The notes beneath the pieces are model-generated. The model saw only the letters and a list, made by a program, of their open reading frames with translations. It searched no databases and was not told the origin of the DNA. A stretch of 5,248 nucleotides of DNA from the NCBI GenBank assembly GCA_904501955.1, contig CAJGCY010000169.1, positions 1-5,248 of the forward strand, read 5' to 3'. The position numbers and the translations under genes are program-made. The stretch is from an uncultured Akkermansia sp. GTDB lineage: Bacteria > Verrucomicrobiota > Verrucomicrobiia > Verrucomicrobiales > Akkermansiaceae. Positions 1 through 4,899 of this stretch are shown one piece after another; position 1 is the stretch's first letter, and every line of letters begins with the position of its first letter.

Positions 1-791
1 GCATCAATCGCGCTCTTCACCTTGGGAATCATACCGCCGGAGATAATGCCGGTCTTCATCAGCTCCTGAGCCTCCTTGCGGTTGATACTCTTGATGATGG
101 TGGACGGATCCTTCGGGTCATACATCAAGCCGGGAACATCGGAGATGTAAATGAGCTTCACGGGCTTGAGCTCGCGGGCCAAAGCGGCGGCGGCGAGGTC
201 GGCATTCACGTTGAGCGATTGATTCGTACCCAACTCACGAGCCAAGGGAGAAATAATGGGCGTCAGTTGCAGGGAGAGCGCCTCCTCTACACGGGAAAGG
301 AGGGAGCCAATCACGCGCCCCACCATGCCAATGTCCACCGGATTGCCGTTTTCATCACGCTCCATCAGTTTTTCGCCCACAAATACGTTAGTGCCGGGAA
401 TACCCACGGCCTTACCGCCGGCATCACGCATCATCTCCACCAAGCCGGGGTTAATGGTACCGGACAGCGTGCGCTCCACAATATCGATGGCTTCCGGAGT
501 GGTTACACGCAAACCGTTCACAAACTTTGCCTCCAACCCGGACTCCGCCATAGCCTTGGAAATAGCCTTGCCGCCGCCGTGCACCACGACGGGGTTGAGC
601 CCCATGGCTTCGAGCACCACAATGTCACGCATCAGGGACTTCACCAATTCCGGGTCATCCATGGCGGAACCACCGAACTTAATAAGCACCATCTTATCAC
701 GATAAGACTGCATGTACTGAAGAGCCTCTACGAGGATGTTGGCCTTCTGAATTTCCAGCTCGGGCTGGTCTACCTTGCGCTTGCTGATCAT
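1..791 (-). CDS. argB: Acetylglutamate kinase, C-terminus cut by window edge
   Basis: ArgB phosphorylates N-acetylglutamate with ATP, the second step of arginine biosynthesis, in the cytoplasm. The visible 263 residues cover most of an amino-acid kinase fold (family usually about 280-300 aa). Seen in order: an N-terminal helix (about 16-33), the KFGGS phosphate-binding motif at 38-42, HGGG at 71-74, NGLRVT at 92-97, NVNAD at 194-198, SDVPGL at 217-222 and GGMIPKV at 252-258. The last holds the expected catalytic lysine, K257. All key motifs are intact. The extra N-terminal helix before KFGG resembles that of arginine-inhibited hexameric enzymes, so feedback inhibition by arginine is likely (inference). 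The ATG at 791 is chosen because it lies 4 nt after the corA stop and includes this helix. No Shine-Dalgarno is visible, which suggests translational coupling to corA. About 30 residues are missing beyond position 1. Confidence 0.96.
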   Translation of the reverse strand, partial: MISKRKVDQPELEIQKANILVEALQYMQSYRDKMVLIKFGGSAMDDPELVKSLMRDIVVLEAMGLNPVVVHGGGKAISKAMAESGLEAKFVNGLRVTTPEAIDIVERTLSGTINPGLVEMMRDAGGKAVGIPGTNVFVGEKLMERDENGNPVDIGMVGRVIGSLLSRVEEALSLQLTPIISPLARELGTNQSLNVNADLAAAALARELKPVKLIYISDVPGLMYDPKDPSTIIKSINRKEAQELMKTGIISGGMIPKVKSAID

Positions 792-795
792 GGCG

Positions 796-1785
796 TTAGA
801 TATAGCGTTTGAGTTTGAATATAATGAGCGGTACGGCACCGGCCAATACCATGAGAACGAGCGAGAGCCAGAAGCCCCACTCAGTCTCCAAGAAGGGAAT
901 GTACTTGTAGTTCATGCCGAAAATGCTGGCTATCAACGTGGGCGGCAGGAAAACAACGCTCATGATGGTGAACACCTTCACGATGTCGTTCTGCTCAATG
1001 TTAATCAGGCCGAGCACGGCATCAAGCATGAAATTAATTTTGTTGGAAAGGAACGAGGCGTACTCGGAAAGAGAGTTCACGTCTCGAGAAACCGGGCGCA
1101 GGGGCACATACAAGCTATCGTGCGTGCTCATGCAGGAATCCTCGTTACCGGCAAACGTAATCATGCGCAGCAAGTTAACCAAGGCATCTCGCTGGCGGGT
1201 AATGAGGTCACCCACTCGGCCCAGCTCTTCCAAGGCATCACGCAAATCATCCGTATCAGGGGTATCATCTTTCTCTTTGCGACGGCGCTGAGAAACGAAT
1301 ACCTTTTTGGAGAGAGCATCCAAATCCGTACCGAATCGCTCCAACACGTCAGCCTGACGATCCACCAAGGTTTCCAGAAGTCCGATAAAGACCAAGTCCC
1401 TATTCGTTGTTTGGCGGCGCAGCAATTGGTGCGAGAACACGCGGAAAGAATACGAATCCGTATGGCGGATGGTAATAAGTATACGAGCCTTCAAAATGAA
1501 GGTAATTTCCGAAATGATAGGCTCATCCGTCTCCACGCGAGAGAGCACGGTCGTCGTCATGAATCGGCCTCCATCCTCGCAATACAAACGCGAGGTTGCC
1601 TCAATTTCTCGCATTTCATCCTTGGTGGGCATTTCGATGGCACACAACTTCTCCGCGTACGCTAATTCCTCGGCGTTAGGCGTCAACAAATCTATCCAAA
1701 AAATATCACCGCTGCGGTTGTCTTGGTCCTCCAAGCCAACCGTACGCGAGATTCCTTCCTCTGACTGTGAATAGATACGAATCAT
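796..1785 (-). CDS. corA: CorA-family magnesium/divalent cation transporter
   Basis: This is an inner-membrane channel-type transporter of the CorA family, which normally forms pentamers that take up Mg2+ and sometimes Co2+ or Ni2+. The 329-aa product has a long cytoplasmic N-terminal domain (1 to about 265), with charged helical segments at about 150-215. Two C-terminal membrane helices follow, at about 272-291 and 304-323. The signature GMN sits at 290-292, at the end of the first membrane helix, followed by a short acidic loop (YKYIPFLETEW). The protein ends in a basic tail (KLKRYI). Length and layout are typical. The ATG at 1785 is preferred over an in-frame ATG at 1893. It has a GGAAGAG ribosome site just upstream, and the longer version would add a Cys-rich 36-residue stretch unlike the family and run through the promoter. 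It is followed by argB after 4 nt. Mg2+ specificity is inferred from the family, not proven. Confidence 0.93.
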   Translation of the reverse strand: MIRIYSQSEEGISRTVGLEDQDNRSGDIFWIDLLTPNAEELAYAEKLCAIEMPTKDEMREIEATSRLYCEDGGRFMTTTVLSRVETDEPIISEITFILKARILITIRHTDSYSFRVFSHQLLRRQTTNRDLVFIGLLETLVDRQADVLERFGTDLDALSKKVFVSQRRRKEKDDTPDTDDLRDALEELGRVGDLITRQRDALVNLLRMITFAGNEDSCMSTHDSLYVPLRPVSRDVNSLSEYASFLSNKINFMLDAVLGLINIEQNDIVKVFTIMSVVFLPPTLIASIFGMNYKYIPFLETEWGFWLSLVLMVLAGAVPLIIFKLKRYI

Positions 1786-1789
1786 CGTT

Positions 1790-1796
1790 CTCTTCC
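1790..1796 (-). promoter_or_regulatory. Ribosome binding site of corA
   Basis: On the minus strand GGAAGAG lies just upstream of the ATG at 1785, with its GGA core 8 nt away. It supports this start over the in-frame ATG at 1893. Confidence 0.55.
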
Positions 1797-1830
1797 GTGG
1801 TACAGATTGATGCGCACACGCGCCCACTTG

Positions 1831-1852
1831 TTGTGCCGTTAATCTAGCACAA
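1831..1852. promoter_or_regulatory. Inverted repeat over the corA -10 region (possible operator)
   Basis: TTGTGC at 1831-1836 and GCACAA at 1847-1852 form perfect 6-bp arms around a 10-nt centre. The centre contains the candidate corA -10 element. A dimeric regulator bound here would cover the -10 and the start site. Arms this short can arise by chance in a region of this size, so the operator role is only inferred. Confidence 0.25.
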
Positions 1853-1869
1853 ATCTCTCCGCAAAGCAA
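1841..1869 (-). promoter_or_regulatory. Candidate promoter for corA-argB
   Basis: Read on the minus strand, TTGCTT (1869-1864) is separated by 17 nt from TAGATT (1846-1841). A TGC directly before the -10 gives an extended -10 (TGn). The -35 is weak (3 of 6 consensus positions) and the -10 matches 4 of 6. Transcription would begin near 1834, leaving a leader of about 50 nt before the corA ATG. The position within the divergent intergenic region is right, but this rests on pattern only. Confidence 0.45.
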
Positions 1870-1888
1870 GCAGTAATGCGCTCTTGCT
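1865..1888. repeat. Inverted repeat near the corA -35 region
   Basis: AGCAAG at 1865-1870 and CTTGCT at 1883-1888 are perfect 6-bp arms with a 12-nt centre. The left arm overlaps the candidate -35 element of corA. It could be an upstream binding site paired with the repeat at 1831-1852, but the arm sequences differ, so a single regulator recognising both is not supported. Confidence 0.2.
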
Positions 1889-1901
1889 GCCATTTTTCTT
1901 C

Positions 1902-1930
1902 TTGACTCAGGATATCCTTTCTTTCATAAT
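1902..1930 (+). promoter_or_regulatory. Strong sigma70-type promoter for the secreted-protein pair
   Basis: TTGACT at 1902-1907 and CATAAT at 1925-1930 are separated by exactly 17 bp, and each matches the consensus at 5 of 6 positions. Transcription would start near 1937, giving a leader of only about 18 nt before the ATG at 1955. The spacer contains a perfect 10-bp palindrome, AGGATATCCT (1909-1918), a possible regulator site. This is the best-looking promoter in the window. Confidence 0.7.
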
Positions 1931-1940
1931 GAAGACATAC

Positions 1941-1944
1941 GGAG
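1941..1944 (+). promoter_or_regulatory. Ribosome binding site of the acidic secreted protein gene
   Basis: GGAG lies 10 nt upstream of the ATG at 1955. It is one of only two recognisable Shine-Dalgarno sequences in the window (the other precedes corA), and it supports this start. Confidence 0.5.
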
Positions 1945-1954
1945 AAATGTAGCT

Positions 1955-2848
1955 ATGAAAAATGCTCTGATGTCCCTCATTCTCAGCGCCGGCAGCATAT
2001 GCATGGCGAACGATGCCCCACAACTGAAATTCAGCTTGACTGAGGCTGAGTTTTGCACCTTTTTACCCTACAGCCAATCGGCGCATAAGGATTTCGACTC
2101 CGCAGTGACTCTGACTTGGAGTGCGCCCTTCGCCGGAGCACAGGTCGATGAGGATGGTGATGGCTATGACCGTGACGTCGAATGCGCAGACGACGGCACG
2201 CCTTATGCAGCAATTAGAGAAGCACGCTTCCACGGTAATTTAACGGATGCCAAAGGAAACGTCATCCCCTTGGAGCTCGAAGATATCGGATTCGGGGAGG
2301 ATTGTCTGGAGCTCAGCCTGATTAACCAAAACGACAGGCCTTCATCGTTGCAATTCACTATCGAAGGCACACTTACGTTTGTTCTCTACGGGGAGGACGA
2401 CACCGTAACGATGGCACCCATTGCGTTGAATCCGAATGAAACCCGCCGCATGGGACTTTACACCGTCAGCCTCAAGGTACAGTCTGAAGAAGAGGAGGAA
2501 GAAGAATACGACGACACGGAGGATTCGGAAGACTTTGATGAAGCGGATACGGATGAAGATGATGATTGGGAAGTTGAAGAAGAGGACAACACTTGCATCA
2601 TCATCAGCGCACACGACTCAGAGGAATCCCGCAACTTCATATCACGCATCTACGCTATCAGCTTCAGCGGTACGGATAAAGATGCTTGGGAGAGATACCA
2701 AGATGACGACGGGAACAAACTCACCTTCGACTTCACCGGCCCGGATTCCGAACTCCGCCACGGCGGAGAATTACAGCTTCACGTGCGAGAAGGCGGCACT
2801 ACCTACACGGTTCCTTTCAACCAAGTAATAGACTTAAGCAAACGCTGA
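1955..2848 (+). CDS. Secreted acidic protein with Asp/Glu-rich tract, function unknown
   Basis: I do not recognise this 297-aa protein. Residues 1-18 form a short signal peptide (MKN, then a hydrophobic core, likely cleavage after CMA at 16-18), so export to the periplasm or cell surface is expected. No lipobox is convincing. Residues 65-76 (DEDGDGYDRDVE) match the DxDxDGxxxxxE spacing of an EF-hand-type calcium loop, although the usual hydrophobic residue at loop position 8 is Asp. Residues 130-176 and 213-294 alternate in a beta-strand-like way. Between them, 178-211 is an extreme acidic run: 26 of 34 residues are Asp or Glu, with no Lys or Arg. It has a near-consensus promoter and a ribosome site upstream, and a likely paralogue 5 nt downstream. 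Calcium or cation binding at the surface is a reasonable guess, no more. The reading frame is secure from length, signal peptide and start signals. Confidence 0.85.
   Translation: MKNALMSLILSAGSICMANDAPQLKFSLTEAEFCTFLPYSQSAHKDFDSAVTLTWSAPFAGAQVDEDGDGYDRDVECADDGTPYAAIREARFHGNLTDAKGNVIPLELEDIGFGEDCLELSLINQNDRPSSLQFTIEGTLTFVLYGEDDTVTMAPIALNPNETRRMGLYTVSLKVQSEEEEEEEYDDTEDSEDFDEADTDEDDDWEVEEEDNTCIIISAHDSEESRNFISRIYAISFSGTDKDAWERYQDDDGNKLTFDFTGPDSELRHGGELQLHVREGGTTYTVPFNQVIDLSKR
2486..2587 (+). other. Sequence encoding the polyacidic tract
   Basis: This is a purine-rich (GAA/GAG/GAT) low-complexity stretch within the preceding gene. It starts with seven consecutive Glu codons and encodes residues 178-211. 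Glu codons mix GAA and GAG, so it is not a simple pure trinucleotide repeat, but it could still vary in length between strains through slippage. Comparison with the downstream paralogue places it in a loop between two predicted beta strands. Confidence 0.75.
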
Positions 2849-2853
2849 ACATC

Positions 2854-3756
2854 ATGAAAACCTTACCCTTATATACCGTCCTTCCGGCACTGCTGCTGAG
2901 CGCACCTGCCGACGAAGTTCCTACCTTTCATGTGACCTATGTAAGCATTGTGCCACCGACTCCGGCTCATGCAACCCCGGTGCTGCGGAAAGATGAAGAA
3001 AGCGGCGAACCGGCTCCGGCGCTTGTTGTGGCAGCAGAGGCGCTTATCGACGCGAAGCAATTTGAGAACCTGGACGTCGAAGATGTCGAGTCTATTGAAC
3101 CGAGAGAACCCTCAGATGAACCGAGAAAAGGCATCACCGTACACGGTCCTAAAAGCGTCATCACGCATTTCTCCTGCGAGCTGGTAGCGGCAGATGACAA
3201 AAAGCTTACATGCGCAGACGGTGAGTGGGCATATTCTGAGGCCGGTGTGCTGACGGCTCCTTTTGAAACATACGATAACTTCCCCATCCAAGAGGAATAC
3301 ACCCTGCGAGGCAACTTGGAATACACCGCCTACGCAGAAACGCACCGCCGCTGGTATACCGGCCAAGCCATCCGTTCGAACGACAAGATAGCCGTGACCG
3401 TAGGCGGATTCCAAGCAAAACTTTTCAGCAAGAAAGCGGAAGACGGCAAACTCGGCTATTTCCTTGAAGTCAAGGCAACGGGCAAACTCACGACAGACCA
3501 ACTCACAAATTTGGTGTACAAAGATAAAAGCGGCAAAATCTGGAGCATGAATTCCGATACATGGCAGGGGGAGGATGCGGCGAGCTTTACCTATGCAGAG
3601 ACAGAGGGTAACAGAATCATCCTCTTTGGACTCAGCGGCGACAACAGCCAAGTATCCGGCATGGCTGGAGAGCTCATCATTGAGGTGGAAACCTACGCAA
3701 AAGGCACGCCCCACAAGCACAAGATTGACCAAAAACTACGACTTCTTGAACAATAA
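2854..3756 (+). CDS. Secreted protein, probable paralogue of upstream gene, function unknown
   Basis: I do not recognise this 300-aa protein. The N-terminus is a clear signal peptide: MK, a hydrophobic stretch to about residue 16, then APA at 17-19 with likely cleavage before Asp20. A Pro/Glu-rich, probably flexible segment (about 45-92) leads into a beta-rich part (about 93-298). The order of features mirrors the upstream protein. SVITHFSCEL...ADDKK (101-117) parallels its AIREARFHGN...DAKGN. YTLRGNLEYTAY (149-160) parallels FTIEGTLTFVLY. AGELIIEV (271-278) parallels GGELQLHV near the end. Identity is low, so common descent is inferred from pattern and tandem position. This copy has only a short loop (SKKAEDGK, 192-199) where the other carries its acidic run. 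The ATG is 5 nt after the upstream stop with no Shine-Dalgarno, so translational coupling within one transcript is likely. Confidence 0.85.
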   Translation: MKTLPLYTVLPALLLSAPADEVPTFHVTYVSIVPPTPAHATPVLRKDEESGEPAPALVVAAEALIDAKQFENLDVEDVESIEPREPSDEPRKGITVHGPKSVITHFSCELVAADDKKLTCADGEWAYSEAGVLTAPFETYDNFPIQEEYTLRGNLEYTAYAETHRRWYTGQAIRSNDKIAVTVGGFQAKLFSKKAEDGKLGYFLEVKATGKLTTDQLTNLVYKDKSGKIWSMNSDTWQGEDAASFTYAETEGNRIILFGLSGDNSQVSGMAGELIIEVETYAKGTPHKHKIDQKLRLLEQ

Positions 3757-3758
3757 GA

Positions 3759-3772
3759 GCTGAAAACTCAGC
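3759..3772 (+). terminator. Small hairpin after the secreted pair (weak terminator candidate)
   Basis: GCTGA at 3759-3763 and TCAGC at 3768-3772 form a 5-bp stem with a 4-nt loop, beginning 3 nt after the stop codon at 3754-3756. No T-run follows, so it is at best a weak intrinsic terminator or an mRNA 3'-end stabiliser. Confidence 0.2.
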
Positions 3773-3811
3773 CAATAATCACAGACAAACGCATTATGTC
3801 TCATCTTTAGC

Positions 3812-3840
3812 TCGACAAATGCTGTAAATTATGATTTATT
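3812..3840 (+). promoter_or_regulatory. Candidate promoter for the 165-codon gene
   Basis: TCGACA (3812-3817) and TTTATT (3835-3840) are separated by 17 bp, and TGA directly before the -10 gives an extended -10. The surroundings are AT-rich (3826-3840). Transcription would start near 3847, leaving a leader of about 15 nt. The leader has no Shine-Dalgarno, so initiation would be SD-independent or helped by the unstructured A/C-rich leader. Confidence 0.5.
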
Positions 3841-3861
3841 AGGCGCACGTAAATCCAAACC

Positions 3862-4359
3862 ATGAAGTCTTATACCATTTTCCAGAAGTCGGATGACGAG
3901 ACCGTCAACAATTTCCTTGCATGGATGCGCGACCAGGAGCGCGGTGTGTACCGTGCAGCCCTGCGCGAGCTCGGCGCTCTCAAGAAGCTGCGTCCGCAGT
4001 TCCTCCAGCAGAAGCCCCTCGAAGAGCAGTTCGCATGGATTAAGAAGACCCTCTCCTGGAAGCCGGCAGAGACCATCGCTGACCACCTGCTGCAGGTGTG
4101 GCTCATCCGTAAGCACGAGGGCATGCTTGTCACCTTCATCGAGAAGCTCGGCATCGCTCACAACGGTCACGGCGTGGTGGATGTGCTGCCCGAGACTCTT
4201 GACGGCGAGAAGCTTAAGGAGGCTGTAGACACCCTCTTCGAGAAGTACCCCGCCGGTGCCGTTTCCGTATACCTGCACATGTTCCAGAACCAGACCGAGC
4301 TCGGCTGGCCGGAGCTGCAGCAGATTCTGGATACGGATGAGCGCGTAACCATCCGCTAA
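3862..4359 (+). CDS. Small soluble protein with extreme codon bias, function unknown
   Basis: This is a 165-aa protein that I cannot assign. It has no signal peptide or membrane segment, so it is probably cytoplasmic. The composition suggests mostly alpha helix, with charged amphipathic stretches at about 12-42, 46-62, 69-95 and 113-129, and five Trp. Its codon use differs sharply from the genes just upstream. All 13 Lys codons are AAG, all 11 Gln codons are CAG, and only one Glu is GAA. The secreted pair favours AAA in its second member and CAA in both. Such bias usually marks high, constitutive expression, like ribosomal or core metabolic genes (inference). The ATG at 3862 has no Shine-Dalgarno but has its own likely promoter. 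A possible terminator overlaps its stop, separating it partly from tadA. A structural or nucleic-acid-associated housekeeping role is possible, but nothing in the sequence proves it. Confidence 0.85.
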   Translation: MKSYTIFQKSDDETVNNFLAWMRDQERGVYRAALRELGALKKLRPQFLQQKPLEEQFAWIKKTLSWKPAETIADHLLQVWLIRKHEGMLVTFIEKLGIAHNGHGVVDVLPETLDGEKLKEAVDTLFEKYPAGAVSVYLHMFQNQTELGWPELQQILDTDERVTIR

Positions 4360-4368
4360 TTTTCTTTT
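4334..4368 (+). terminator. Possible intrinsic terminator straddling the stop codon
   Basis: CGGATG (4334-4339) pairs perfectly with CATCCG (4350-4355) around a 10-nt loop. After 4 nt comes TTTTCTTTT (4360-4368). The stem lies in the last codons of the 165-codon gene and the T-run just after its stop. The stem is short and the gap to the T-run makes it weaker than a classical terminator, so partial read-through into tadA is likely. Confidence 0.4.
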
Positions 4369-4380
4369 GCACTATTCCGC

Positions 4381-4899
4381 GTGACGGAAGACGAGCAATA
4401 TATGTTGCTGGCAATGCGCGAGGCTGATAAAGCCCGCGCTGCCGGCGAAGTCCCCTGCGGCTGCATCATTGTTAAAGATGGTCGCATCATCGGTCGCGGG
4501 TGGAACCAGGTAGAAGCCCTTAAGGACGCCACCGCCCATGCAGAAATGCTGGCACTCACGGCAGCGCAGGCCGCTGTGGGAGATTGGCGACTTGAGGGCT
4601 GCACTGTATACGTAACCAAAGAGCCCTGTCCCATGTGCGCCGGGGCTATGGTACACTGCAGACCGGACCGCGTTGTGTTCGGTATCTGCGACCCCAAGGG
4701 AGGAGCCTGCGGTGGCTGGATTCACCTTTTGGACTCCAACCCACCCCTCAATCACAAATGCGCCGTACAGGGCGGTGTGCTGGGGGATATTTGTCTGGAG
4801 CAGTTCCAAAGCTTTTTCCGAGAGGCAAGAGCTGCTGCCAAATTGCGCAAACAACAACTCAGAGAGCAGCAACAACAAGAAGATGACGCCGCAAATTGA
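4381..4899 (+). CDS. tadA: tRNA-specific adenosine deaminase
   Basis: TadA converts adenosine 34 to inosine in the anticodon of tRNA-Arg(ACG), a zinc-dependent cytoplasmic reaction needed to read CGC and CGA codons. The 172-aa product has the full cytidine-deaminase-type active site: HAE at 53-55 (zinc ligand His53, proton-shuttle Glu55) and PCPMC at 82-86 (zinc ligands Cys83 and Cys86). The family strings RVVFG (97-101), DPKGGACGG (104-112), LNH (123-125) and GGVL (131-134) follow. The segment before the HAE motif reads EVPCGC rather than the common EVPVGA. A Gln-rich charged tail occupies about 151-172. The GTG at 4381 is preferred to the ATG at 4402 because it retains the usual N-terminal helix. 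There is no Shine-Dalgarno. The gene begins 21 nt after the previous stop and its 3' end overlaps ybeY by 17 nt, suggesting co-transcription. Confidence 0.95.
   Translation: MTEDEQYMLLAMREADKARAAGEVPCGCIIVKDGRIIGRGWNQVEALKDATAHAEMLALTAAQAAVGDWRLEGCTVYVTKEPCPMCAGAMVHCRPDRVVFGICDPKGGACGGWIHLLDSNPPLNHKCAVQGGVLGDICLEQFQSFFREARAAAKLRKQQLREQQQQEDDAAN

Noticed and set aside
219..812. Plus-strand open frames opposite argB
   Set aside because: They are antisense to well-conserved ArgB motifs; the His-rich product is an artefact of the codon use of the real gene.
775..1665. Long plus-strand open frame (about 296 codons) opposite corA
   Set aside because: It is the complement of a clear CorA coding frame, gives a low-complexity His/Gln/Arg-rich product with no family features, and has no credible start signals.
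1786..1893. 36-residue N-terminal extension of CorA
   Set aside because: It is Cys-rich and unlike the family, would run through the candidate promoter, and the ATG at 1785 has a ribosome site.
1988..2014. Lipoprotein signal (Cys16) in the acidic secreted protein
   Set aside because: The residues before the Cys (AGSI) do not fit a lipobox, since position -1 should be small; ordinary signal peptidase cleavage after CMA fits better.
2458..2649. Ser-rich minus-strand frame opposite the acidic tract
   Set aside because: Poly-Ser is simply the reverse complement of the GAA/GAT/GAC repeat-like codons.
3112..3732. Minus-strand frame of about 206 codons opposite the second secreted-protein gene
   Set aside because: The plus-strand frame has a signal peptide and continues the upstream operon; the antisense frame lacks a promoter, ribosome site or recognisable domain.
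4367..4395. Possible separate tadA promoter starting with TTGCAC at 4367
   Set aside because: No -10-like hexamer at the right spacing; it would fall inside the tadA coding sequence on GACGAG.
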